Of a stretch of DNA of 64,000 nucleotides, positions 52,485 through 63,349 are shown in pieces. The stretch is taken from positions 992,001 through 1,056,000 of the forward strand of contig BPQB01000002.1 in the NCBI GenBank assembly GCA_019973155.2, read 5' to 3'. The position numbers and the translations under genes are program-made. Positions within the stretch are counted from its first letter, which is position 1. Each line of letters opens with the position of its first letter. This DNA comes from Phanerochaete sordida. Taxonomy: Eukaryota > Basidiomycota > Agaricomycetes > Polyporales > Phanerochaetaceae. Below the pieces are notes generated by a model. That model saw only the letters and a program-made list of their open reading frames with translations. It ran no database searches and was not told the DNA's origin.

Positions 52485-54556
52485 CTACCCTCTCGACACA
52501 AACACCGCGTCGATTTGCTCGCGGAAAGCCTCCTCGCACGCGTCACGGCGCAGGTTGCCCTTCTCGCGATTTCGCAGGAGCGCGCCCGGTGGGAGGACGA
52601 GCACCTGGTGCGGGCGCGCGATGCGCTCGTAGGGGAAGAGGGTTCCACAGAGCGGCTCGAGCCGACGCACGATCTCTGTTGCGAGTTTGGCCTCCTTGAC
52701 GTGTTTGGCATGGCTGGTGTTCATTGTATGCCCGTCAGGTGCGTGAGGACGCAGAGCGAGGCTCTCGTCTGGTGGCTGTGTGGGAGCAGCGAGCGTTTCG
52801 ACTAGGAGCACCGGATGTATGCGCCCGCTCCCGACGACCAGGGCGTCCCCGACGATGTCTGCGCATTCCCTGCGCACCGCATCCTCAATCGCTCTATGGC
52901 CATTTCAGTCTGGCACGGTTTTCGATGAAGGCCATGCCGTGGACTCACCGGGTGTCCACGAAGCCCGTCACAGTCTTGATCCAGTCGCCTGCACGACCCT
53001 TGTACACCCATCCGCGGCCGCCGCTCGGGTCTGGTCTTGCTCTTTCGCTGTGTGGATACTGTGGCGCGTCGTCCCCGTGTGGGGCAACGACGAACAGATC
53101 TTGCGTGTGCCAAAGACCGTCGGCACTGAAGAGCGAGGCCGGGGGAGCGTCAGGCGCGCTCGGAGCGACGACGATCTCGAAGAGTTCCGGACGAGTCGTT
53201 GGCGTGGTGGACATGGCGGACTCTGGCGACAATACCGTCGACGTATGCGGGTTCGGATTGGGATTCGATGGTTCTGGCGATGTCAGCTTTGAGGACGAGG
53301 GAGAAGACGCGTTGTATGGCACAAAGATAGGCTGTGCGCCTCGACAAGGTCGAAGTGGATACGAGCCGCCCTTAGAAATTAGCAAAGGGCCTGCTCGCAG
53401 ACACGATCAGCCTGGGATCCCCTTGAATGAAAGACACAACGACATGCCTGTCTCCGACGTCCCATACATCGCCATCAGCCTGACGCCCTGCTCCCTCGCC
53501 CACCGCTCCTCCTCGCGGCCGAGCGCGACGCCGGTGTAGAGCACCTGGCGTAGGCCCCGCAACACACCGGCAAGCTCGGGATCCGTCATGGCCGCGCGGA
53601 TGTGCGCAGCGACGAACGTTCCGTACTGTACGAGGCGGTTCAGCCCGGTTTCGCGGACCATGTCGCGGAGCTCGGTAGAGCCCATGGCCATGGAGGAGGC
53701 CTGCACGGTTGTGCAGCCGAGTGCGGCCGCGCCGTGGAATGCTTGGAAGGAGCCGACGTGCGCGAGGCTGCCTAGGCTAGATGCGGAAGTCAGGTCGATG
53801 TCCCGGGGGGATGTGAATTAAAAGCGCACCTGTTGAAGATATTCGAGGAGTCTTGTGTGTTGTCGAGTGAGCAGTCGGGGAACTTCTCCGTGATGAACAC
53901 TCGCAGAAGGAGGTGGCTGGTTGGGATGAGCTTCGGCAACCCGCATGTCGTGCCTGACGAGTGGAAGATGGCTGCGGTTTGGCGTTCGCCTACGAATGGC
54001 AAGTCCTCTTCGCTAAGGCCCCGACCACAGGAAGCGACGAGCGCGCTCAGCGATTCTGCGTTGAGAGCTGTGGTTGTGGGGATGTTGCTGAGGCAGCCTG
54101 CTACGTCACGGGCGACGCGCGGATCGTAGATGAGGCCACAGGCGTTGCTCCGGTTGAGCAAAGTGTGGATCATGCCGCTCGTGAAGACGGGGCTGAAGAG
54201 TTGTGGGACATAGCCAGCTGCTGAGACGCTACTAATGTTCAGGAGGTCGGTGTACTCCTTGCCTGTGAGCCTGTCATGTAGAGTAAATAAAATATGCGGG
54301 ATCAGAGGATAGAAACAATAGCGTACCATAGACCAACAACATCTGCTGGCTGCAATCCTAGCTCGGGCAGGACGCGTAGCCAGTACAAGCGCGCGGCAGC
54401 GAGTTGTAGACTCCATTCGCGGAATGTGACTTCACCCCAGCGAGCTGGCTGGCCTCTAAGGAAGGGTCTGATGATTGCTTTGCCCGCGTACTTGGTGAAG
54501 GCAGGCACGAGGAGCGATAGGAAGTGCTGAGCTCTGGCGTCCTCGGTTACAGACAT
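52485..54556 (-). CDS. Adenylate-forming (AMP-binding) enzyme, possibly frame-broken
   Basis: Exons at 54327-54556, 53831-54270, 53776 down to about 53400, about 53382-52949 and 52485-52893 encode one ANL-superfamily A domain. These enzymes activate a carboxylic acid as its adenylate. The core loop reads AAIFHSSGTTCGLPKLIP, the A5 motif MYGTSETG, the later motif GWVYKGRAGDWIKTVTGFVD, and the C-terminal part AIEDAVRREC and HQVLVLPPGALLRNREKGNL. The layout resembles NRPS-like reductase A domains of basidiomycetes, but no carrier or reductase domain follows. Between about 53440 and 53370 the frame changes (DPRLIV-like text lies in one frame, GGSYPLRPCRGAQPIFVPYN in another) and no standard intron bridges it. 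It is either a frameshift or an unusual splice. Confidence 0.72.
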
Positions 54557-55792
54557 GTCCCCTGTGCAAGGCGCGAGCTAGAAGCACCACGGCGAGCATT
54601 CCGCTGGAACGACGGCATTCTATATGCGCCGCGGGTAGGTCGCCGGCGCGCGACAGACGCAGAAGCGAACACGCCTCTTGACAGGCATGAAGCGCAAATT
54701 TTGCGTCCACATGTGCAGCACCCGCGGAGATCAGCACCGCCGCAGGGGTCCCACCCCAGTGCAGCGTTATTTGTCGTGAACGGTCAGCAAATGGTTCAAC
54801 TGGAGCATCTGCAAGCCAGAAAGGCCAGGAAAAACAGTGTGGCGGCGAGCTCCGCGCAGTGTAGCGGACCGCAGCTGTAGTGGCGGCCGAGCAAAGTTGC
54901 CAACTACGTCTCCAAATGCAGGCGGCGGCGAGCTTGATGGGTTCCACGCCGCACAGGACAGCCTCGGAACTTCCTTGTGACGCAATATTTGAGTAATAGC
55001 TTATTTAATAAGTAAGATAAGGGAGACGTACGCTACACTCGTGCGCCCCTAATGCCCGATGTGCAGGGAGCGAGGACTTGATGCACCACTCTGTGAGCGA
55101 CGGCGACGGCGGCGGCGGTACTTCCGCGGAGTAGAGATGGATCCCGCCACAGTCAACCAACCCTGCGGCGATGTACGAGCTTGGAGCTGTGGTTACATAG
55201 TTGAGATATTCAGTGCAGTTGGAGGTAAACTGCGAAGGGCGAAGAGGCTTGTGCCAAACCCTGGTGACAAGCTCAAGAAGGAAGGGCGCATCAAGCGCAT
55301 CTGATCGAAGGTGTAACAGCTCGGCCGAGCTGGTGACAACACGGTCTTACGCGAGTTACTAGAATGTGCTCCTCGGCGCTGGCAAGGACACGACAGAGCA
55401 CGCACTACATGCATGCTGACTTAGAACTGACCTAGTATTTCTATGACTGAACGCTGAAGAGCTGGTTCGAGGGGAATCGTAGCCTAGTTGGGGCATTATT
55501 CGGGCCAAAACGCCACTCCGCCCTAGTTTAGTCCTTGTTCTATCCCGAATCTGGCTCGGTGTATTCTCCCGGCTTCCTCTTGTTTCCTCCGACTTCTGCA
55601 GTCGGAGACGTCTCCCGTGCGAGGATGTCTGCCCGAACGTCCTCTTGCTCTCGACGCTGACAAATGAACGCCTATTCTCCCTTGTTTTCGTCGTCGTGTT
55701 GTCCCCGCTAGATCCACGGCAGAGCCCAGGAACACCCGGAAGGTTTGCTGACCGCAGACGCTTTGCATCCCACCACGACCATCCCGTGAAGC
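54557..55792. other. Intergenic, divergent promoter region
   Basis: It lies between the minus-strand adenylating enzyme and the plus-strand FYVE/RING gene. A 160-codon minus frame (54456-54947) overlaps the enzyme start and has no motif. An AT-rich patch is at 54985-55020. Nothing else is supported. Confidence 0.45.
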
Positions 55793-57658
55793 ATGGCGAG
55801 CACGTTGAGTGGCATGCCGCTTCTCAGCGGCCCCCCAGGAGGGCCAGATTCGAACGAGAACGCGTGCCGGAAGTGCAACAAGGAGTTCAACCTTCTCTTC
55901 GCCCGATCTCGCAAGTGCAACCACTGTGGTGAGCCCATGCCTCTCCACCTCCGTCCCAAGCGCATTTCCTGACGTTTGTGGCGAACGCAGGGCACCTCTA
56001 CTGCCAGTCGTGCACCGACTACCAGGCCCTGATGCCCCGCCAGGGCGACGGCAACAGCGGCTACGACCCCGTCGCGGTGTGCGCGTACTGCATCGAGAAC
56101 CTCACAAGTAGGTGCACGCACCATGTGGCGCGAGACACCCGTGCACCGGCTGTAGCAGATCTGACCAGCACGCACATCTAGTCACGGCCGCGGGCAAGGG
56201 GCAGCTGCGGAATTACTCGCTGGCGAAACTGAGGAAGTACGCGAAGGACTACAATATCAATGTGAACGGGGTGATTGAGAAAGATGACTTGATAGACAAG
56301 ATCATTGGTGCAAGGGTGCGTGCTCTAGGCAAGCCTACTGTGGGATCATCTGCTCACTCGGCTCGCATAGACTCCAACCAGATGTTTGCCGCCAGCGAAT
56401 GAGGTACGTGTCGTCTACAGACCGACAGTCCACGCTGCTGAATATTCTCTAGAAATATTACCGACTACATTCAATACCACATCGCACAGACCGTCCGCGT
56501 GGCGTGTTCGCGCGCGCGATGGACGCGATGGGCGGCGCGGGTACTTCGCCTTCGCCACAGCAGCAGCAGGAACCGTCGTACCAGCCTCGACAGCGCACAA
56601 CATCCCACCCCTCGTCGTTCCCGCGCCCTGACCTAGACGACCGTCCCCTGCCAAGCCGCACACCATCACAGTCGAACCAGGCACCGCCGCGCCCACCACC
56701 GTCACAGCAGCGCCGGCAGCGGAGCCCGGACTACTATAACCACGGGTACAGAAACCCCGGATCGCAGCAGCATCCGCCGCAGAACAGCTACCCCTACCAG
56801 CCGTACACGTCGCAGGCACCGCCCCCGCGTCCGCAATACGCCCCACCACCCGGTCCTCCACCCGGGCAGCGCGCGCAGCCGCCGCCTCCACCACCACGCG
56901 GCCCGAACCTGAACGTGCCCCCGCGGCCGCGCAGCGCCAGCACGCCGCGCGCGGAGTCGTCACGGGGCGCGTCGCCCGCGCCCGCGGTGCCGACGCTCGA
57001 CGAGCTGCTGGAGATGGCGCCCGAGGCGCTCGGCGCGCTGTCCGTGTCCGCGCTGAAGGCGGTGCTCTTCCGGAACCACGTGCACGCGGGCGTCGTCGTC
57101 GAGAAGGCGGAGCTCGTCGCGAAGGTGCGCGCGCTCGTCGAGGACGAGCGCCTCGAGCGCGCGGCTGCGCGGCGCCGCCAGGAGGAGGAGGACCGTGAGC
57201 ACCGCGAGGCGGAGGACCGAGAGGACCGCGAGATGCAGGAGGTGCTTGAGCGTAGTCGGCGCGAGCATGAGGAGCAGGAGCGGAGGCGTACTGAGCAAGA
57301 TGGTGCGCCGCGGGAGGAGGGCACGGCTCAAGCTGAAGCGGAGCCCGCCGCGACGTCCGGGGTCCCGACGGAGCCAGCCGCGAGCTCTGCGTCGGACGCG
57401 CCCGCCACGCCTGCCGAGGGGACGAAGCCCGCGCCGAAGCTGACGCCGAAGGCGCAGGCGATGGCGTCGCACCTCGAGCGCACGGGCCTGTGCGTCGTGT
57501 GCCAGGACGAGGAGGCGAACATCGCGATCGTCGACTGCGGACACCTCGCGATGTGCCGCGCGTGCTCGGACCTGATCATGGGCAGCACGCGCGAGTGCCC
57601 GCTCTGCCGGACGCGCATCGTCACCGAGGCGCGGCTGCTCCGTATCTTCAAGGCGTAG
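55793..57658 (+). CDS. FYVE-like/SAP/RING E3 ubiquitin ligase (RNF34/RFFL, CARP-like)
   Basis: Five exons (55793-55928, 55991-56107, 56182-56315, 56371-56403, 56453-57658) make 542 codons. A double-zinc FYVE-like finger (about residues 27-84) reads CRKCNKEF, RKCNHCGHLYCQSC and VCAYC. It lacks the usual R(R/K)HHC basic patch, so PI3P binding is doubtful. A SAP-like segment follows (LRNYSLAKLRKYAKDYNINV). A Pro/Gln-rich linker of about 150 residues, a second SAP-like helix pair (LSVSALKAVLFRNHVHAG), and a long Glu/Arg coiled coil come next. The C-terminal C3HC4 RING reads CVVCQDEEANIAIVDCGH, MCRACSD and CPLCRTRI. This order matches animal caspase-associated RING proteins. It would transfer ubiquitin on endosome-linked or cell-death substrates; that role is inference. 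Confidence 0.87.
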
Positions 57659-57872
57659 ATGTTGTCGTCGGTCGTTTGCTTGTTTGGTTTTTCCAGTCTT
57701 TGCGGTCACTAATACTGGTCATATGTATTATAGATTGACGGTCTCCCTGCCTGATTGTATGATACATATGGACGTATTGAACAAATGGTGCAATTCGGGT
57801 TGAGGGCATGGTGCGACGATTTCGCTCCCTCCACAAAATGGTACAAGAACATCAAAACATCGTTCGTTCAAT

Positions 57873-59182
57873 TCATTCGCGTCCAACTGCCATACCCTCA
57901 TCAGCCATGACCATCTCCTCCGCGAATTCGACTTACTTTCGACGATCATATCGAACGGGTGTTCTTCGTTAGAGACGGTCCGCTGGATGTTCTCCTGCCG
58001 GACGGCCATGCCCATCTTGCGTCCGTAAGTCTCGTACACGTCGAAAGGGCGTTGTACGTTGTACTCGACGGTGCCGCCGGCCGCCCCGATGACTGGACCT
58101 TGGCGTCGCATCCCAGCGGTACTGCTGAAGGACATGCGTGACGCGACGGCCGCACCCTTTCCCTGCTCGCTGGAGAGGCCGAGGCCGATGTGTATGATGA
58201 TCAATGTCGACGCGATGCCCTGCGGCATTCGGATACATATGCGGTCAGTGGCTGTCGCTGCGCTAGCGTGTACAGGACGCACATAGACCTGCACGACAAT
58301 CGCGATCATGAGCATCGCGCTGTCGCTGCGCGCACAAAACACGACGACGAAGACGAGCTGCACGAGGAAGTAGAGCAGGCCGCTCTCGACGACCACATGC
58401 ATCGCCTTGCGTGTCATGCTCGCGGTCCCCACGGCACGGCTGACCCACCAGAGCCGCACAAGGATCAGCCCTGTGGTCAGAACGTTGGTGCAGAGCGGCA
58501 GGATGTACGCCGCACGCCCTAGTGGCATAATAGCTGCGGAGGCTTTAGGGGTATCGTTTTCCCAGGTGAGGTTGCCGGTCAGGTTCCAGACAAGACAGAT
58601 AGCGGTAGCTGCGCAGACTGCAGGTCAATTTAACGAGATTTTGACAAAAAGAGGATAAATTGAACGCACGTAGAGCCGCGATGGAAGTGAGGATGGGGGC
58701 CACCGCGACCAAATAATTACGGTCCCAGATGATCCAGCAGCGATACATGAGGATAAGGCCCCCGATGAAATCCGCGACCGAAACGACGAAGGAGGAGATG
58801 TCGGTGCGGTGGTTGATGCTACCAAAACCAGGAACATCGCGCGCAGTCTAATGCACTGTAAGCTGTATGATTATCGCAGTCAAGGAGTGAGGGACGTACC
58901 ATGTAAATTAAGAAGCGACGAAATTCGAGGGCGAAATGCAAGGTACAAGCAATGTAAAGCAGACAGTGGAGGATGATTATGACTTTGCTGAAGCTTCGCG
59001 ACTTGGTCATGGATAAAATGAGGTAGACCGATGCTATGAACAGGAGGCAGTATGCGCCTGAGGAAACGGTCGGGTCGCGCATTTACCATCGGAACATAGT
59101 GACAACCACTAACGCACTCACCGTAGAGGAATGCTTCACAAACAAACCCTACGAGGGCCAATATGTCGAGACCGACAGCCAT
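57873..59182 (-). CDS. Fungal seven-transmembrane protein (7TM-D)
   Basis: Six exons on the minus strand from ATG 59182 (MAVGLDILALVGFVCEAFLY). They give AYCLLFIASVYLILSMTKSR, VIIILHCLLYIACTLHFALE, VVSVADFIGGLILMYRCWII, YLVAVAPILTSIAAL, AAYILPLCTNVLTTGLILVR, VESGLLYFLVQLVFVVVF and GIASTLIIIHIGLGLSSEQ. The polar tail contains FDVYETYGRKMGM. The last exon is tiny (57873-57886): the tail splices at GTAAGTC and ends IGRE. The intact intron and a matching one in the next gene support this. It is the first of three tandem paralogues and is nearest to 7TM-E in sequence. Function is unknown. Confidence 0.85.
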
Positions 59183-60048
59183 TGTAGGAGTTCGGGACGG
59201 GAAAGAGCGAGCATCCAGCAGACGCACTCGTCATAGCAGGTGGTATTATACCCGATGATGAGATCTTGAGAGTACACAGTCACCATCCTGGCCGTATATG
59301 ACCCAGCGGGCTTGGTAGCGCGAATTGCTCCGAAACGCGTGATTCTGGAACAGCATCGCGGTCGTAGCGGGGTGGCGAGAGATGTTACGCCGCGTTCAGA
59401 AGTGCTTGCGCCTCGTATGCATGGACGGATAGAGGCTCGGACTCCGATAAGAACCACAACCTTTTCGGGACGGGTTCGCGGACAGAAAGGTAGCTTAAGA
59501 CCGCGCGATCAGACAGAATGAGATGGTGAAGATGATAGAGCTGCGTCGTCAAGACAGATGGCATTCACCTCGGTCAGTTGAAAATATCCCGAAGACTGGA
59601 AAGACCTTTGTCCGGCTAAAGAAGGAACACTGGGTCAATATGATACGAGCGAAAATACAACGAAGGGCTCAAGACGTTCGATGAGCTACCCGTCGCTATC
59701 ATGACCAGCTTCGCGCTCTTGAGCGGCTTGTCATGCGTACGCGCGTGCGCACACTCCGCCGAACACGCACCGTCATCGAGGCCCGACTGTCTTACATCTC
59801 CAAGGCGCAGCCGTTGCCGGCCGTGTCTTTTGGTTTCTCTGCTTGGCAATCGCAGTTTGCACATTCCCTGGTCTGTGCGGTGACTGAGCGCGGTCCTGTG
59901 TACTGGCCGCGTGCGAGAGCGCTAGATTGACAGTCTCCTCGCCTCATTGTACGGTACATACGGATTGCAACTTGGCTGTGCGCGTGATCGTACGACCTAG
60001 CCTCGTTCACGAGATAGCCCAGGAATATTAAAGCATAGTTCGTCTCTA
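59183..60048. other. Intergenic, duplicated upstream segment
   Basis: No gene is supported. About 130 nt at 59300-59430 (GCGCGAATTG... to GTTCAGAAGTGCTT on the plus strand) are homologous to 61470-61575 upstream of 7TM-E. The tandem duplication that made the two genes therefore included their upstream DNA. Confidence 0.55.
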
Positions 60049-61349
60049 TCATCCGCGCCGAACTGTTATCAAGGACTCATCAGCCATGACCACCTTTCCT
60101 CGGCCAACCTGACTTACTGTCGATGACCATATCGCGTGGGTACTCGTCCGGCACAGTCCACGGGAAATTCTCGCGCCTGCCAGTCATACCCGTCTTGCGT
60201 CCGTAAGTATCGTACACATTGAATGAGCATTGTCCATCGAGCTCGATGATGCTGCCGGTAACTGGGAGTATTGGGCCTCGTCGTCTAGCGTCAGAGCCGC
60301 TGCTGAAAGACATAGGCGACGTAACAGTCACGCCTTTGTCCTGCTCGCTGGACAGGCCAAAGCCGATATGTATGATGATCAAGGTTGACGCAATGCCCTG
60401 TTGCATTCGGCCGCACATACGGTGAGGACGTTCGGAAGAGGAAGCGTGTGAAGGACGCACATAGGTCTGCACGACAACAGCGATCATGAACATCGCGGCC
60501 TCGTTCTTCATGCAGTAGACGATGACAAAGATGAGCTGCACGAGAAAGTAGAGCAGGCCGCTCTCGATAACAACGTGCATCGCACGGCGTGCCGCACTCG
60601 CCGTGCCTACCGCTCGGCTGACCCACCAAAGCCGTAAAAGGATCTTTCCTGTGACGAGCATGTTCGTGCACAGTGGAAGGATGAAGATCGCCTTTCCGAG
60701 TGGAAGAAGTGCTGCTGGAGCCATGGAGGCATTGTCACTCCAGGAGAGATGACCAGTCAGACCCCAGACGAGATATGTTGCCGTGGAGGAGCAGACTGGA
60801 AGAGACATCAGCGAAAACCATGCTGAGAGAGTGAGCCGCGTACTGAGAGCCGCAGTGGACGTGAGAAAAGGGATCACAACGACCCAGGGGTTGCGATCCC
60901 AAATAATCCAGCATCGGTACACGAGAATCAGGTTTCCAATGAAATCTGCGATTGAGACGACGCAGCCGGCGATCAATATGTGGTTATCAATGCCGCCAAA
61001 ATCGGCGACATCGTGCGCAGTCTAGCGTGCTGTGAGCCATAGAATCATCCTAGTCGGCGAGGGAAGTATATACCGTGTAGATTAAAAATCGGTTAAAGTC
61101 GAGGGCGAAATGAAGCGTGCAAGCGGCGAAGAGCAGGCAGTGAAGGATAATTATGACTTTGCTGAAGCTTCGCGACCTCGACATGGACAGAATCAGGGAA
61201 ACCGATGCGATGAAGAAGAGAGAGTATGCGCCTATAAAAGGGTCAAGATTCATCCATGACTGGAACACTGACAGCCACAAGCACTCACCATAGAGGAACG
61301 CTTCACAAACGAACCCTATTAGATCGAGTGTGTCGAGACCAACGGCCAT
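60049..61349 (-). CDS. Fungal seven-transmembrane protein (7TM-E)
   Basis: Six exons from ATG 61349 (MAVGLDTLDLIGFVCEAFLY) to TGA at 60049. It is highly similar to 7TM-D exon by exon. Helices are YSLFFIASVSLILSMSRSRS, VIIILHCLLFAACTLHFALD, CVVSIADFIGNLILVYRCWI, PWVVVIPFLTSTAAL, AIFILPLCTNMLVTGKILLR, VIESGLLYFLVQLIFVIVYC and GIASTLIIIHIGFGLSSEQ. The tail keeps FNVYDTYGRKTGMTGRRENF. The final exon is again a short one reached through a GTAAGTC donor, ending IRRG. It contains the full set of helices and no frame break. Confidence 0.85.
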
Positions 61350-62198
61350 TACAGGAGTTCGGGATGAAAAAGGTTGAGCATTCAAAAGACACATCTTGTG
61401 GCGGCGTGACGGGCGGTCTTATAGACAGTGCACGCATAGCCACGATTCTGGACGTATGGAACCCAACGGAGTTGGTAGCGCGAATGTCTCCGAGACGTGT
61501 GATCACGAAGCAGCGTCGCCGTCGCCTCATCATAGTGAGAGACAGCACACCGCGTTCAGAAGTGCTTCTACCTCATTTTCGTCATCGGATAGTGACTCAC
61601 CTTCTGTTCTGAGCCGAATGCCTTCCGGAATCGCCTGTATGGCATGTCCGTGAACGAGAAGGCAGCTTACAGCGGTTTGAAATGCATACCTGGGCGAGGT
61701 GGAGAGATGAGAAGAGAAGAGAGGAAGGAGCACAAGAGGTGGGGCTCGGGGACGGCCACGTGGGCCTACCGGCGGATGGCGCGGATGCGCCTTCCGCGAC
61801 CGTCGATCACGCCCGACGCGGTCGCCGAAGTCCGCGCCCGAGCCCTGCCTTCTCTTCTATTCTCTTTCTCTCGCCGACTACCAAGATGTTGGCAAGCCGT
61901 GGTAAGACCGCGTGATCAAAGAGAAGATCATGCAGGCGATACAGCTGCACCTTCAAGATACATGGGATTGTCCTCCCTCATTTGAGAATACCCGGAAGAC
62001 TGGCACGACTGCGGTATTATATTGTTAGAGCTGCTGTGACTCGGGTAGGGCTTGGTAGGCGACGAAGGAGCATTGGATGAATAGGGGTTGAGCGAGACTG
62101 CAACGGTGAAATTCCCAAGCTGATACGTCGCCATTCTAACCAAGTTCGTGGTCGTCAGCCTACGACCATACTCGTATGGCTGCCGATGAACTCGCACC
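61350..62198. other. Intergenic, no supported gene
   Basis: It includes the duplicated upstream segment (61470-61575) shared with 7TM-D. A minus-strand frame at 61530-61733 ends at a donor-like GTGAGT and could be part of a small or dead gene, but nothing is recognised. Confidence 0.4.
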
Positions 62199-63305
62199 TC
62201 ATTCCGTTTTCTTGTAGTCAGCGTTCGCCTCTATAGACACTTCCTCGTCTGCCACTATCCGCTGGTCACTTCCGCCTCGAGTCGGGTCAAACGAAGCTTC
62301 ATGGTGCGCGCTTGACGGACGTCGCACTCTGAGCTCGAAGGTTTCGGCAGGGGAACCGAGTGCGGTGCGGTTGGCCACACCCACGGTGCTGAACTGCATC
62401 TGTGGAAAGGACGTAGAGGTGGCTGGTTGTTCCGACGATACCCTGAGGCCGACATGTATGATGATGAGCGTTGACGCGATGCCCTGTTACGCAGCTGAGC
62501 ATTATCAGCTGGGAAGTGGACACGAGGGGCGTACGTAGACTTGTACGGCAATAGATATCATGATCGTTGCACCGCCGCTGTGTATGCCGTAGAGGATGAC
62601 AAGTATCAGCTGGACTAGGAAGTAGAGTGCGCCGCTTTCGATAATGACGTGTATCGCTCTTCGCGTCGTGCTTCTGCTTCCAACTGCCCGCCCGACCCAC
62701 CAGATACGCGAGAGAATCAGCGCTGTGGTGATCACATTCGTGCATAGAGGGAGCACGAAGCTTGCGCGCGCAAGTGGGATCACAGTCGGAGTCTCCGCGT
62801 GCTTAGTGACAAGACGTCGTGGTAGACCCCATACTAGGCCTGTCACTGTCACCGCGCAGACTGTGGGGCAGATCAGCATGGACTAAGGCGTTGGACAGCA
62901 GAATACGCACCCAGTGCGCTCGTCGCCAGCGCAAATGGAAGGGCCAGAATCCACATGTTGCGGTTCCAGATGATCCAGCAGCGGTAGATTAAAATCGAGT
63001 CTCCGAGGAAGCTTGCAATAGCGACGAGGCATCCTGCCACTTCTGCCAAATGATCTGTCTCTCCGTATTGGTCGAGGGTTCCAGTGCTCTACGAGTCAAA
63101 AACATCAGCATCTTGCAGTTCAGCGAATTGGAGAGAGGACCGACCAGATGATAGTGGAAGCGGGCAAATCCAAGCGAAAAGTGAGTGGTACACACGACGA
63201 ATAGCAGACAGTGGAGGGCGACGATGACTATGTTGAAGTTACGAGTAGCCCTGAATGTTGAGAATAAAACGTAGAGAGACGCGACAAACAGTACGATATA
63301 TGCCC
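62199..63305 (-). CDS. Fungal seven-transmembrane protein (7TM-F), first exon not found
   Basis: Exons 2-5 of the family are intact. Exon 2 ends at 63305 and reads AYIVLFVASLYVLFSTFRAT and IVALHCLLFVVCTTHFSLGF. Exon 3 reads AGCLVAIASFLGDSILIYRC. Exon 4 reads VCAVTVTGLVWGL, ASFVLPLCTNVITTALILSR and IIESGALYFLVQLILVILYG. Exon 5 begins GIASTLIIIHVGLRVSSEQ and ends ANADYKKTE. In the paralogues, exon 1 (a MAVGLD-type start ending in LYG) lies within about 130 nt upstream of exon 2. Here it is absent in the 695 nt to the window end, and a Helitron-like terminus begins 45 nt upstream of exon 2. The gene is probably interrupted in intron 1 or has lost exon 1. Confidence 0.75.
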
Positions 63306-63349
63306 CTAAAACGGATTTAATCGGGCATAGCAGGATATATAGAGGGCCA

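Noticed and set aside
56415..57709. Long minus-strand frames opposite the FYVE/RING gene
   Set aside because: They mirror the Pro/Gln linker and Glu/Arg coiled coil of the real gene and show no domain.
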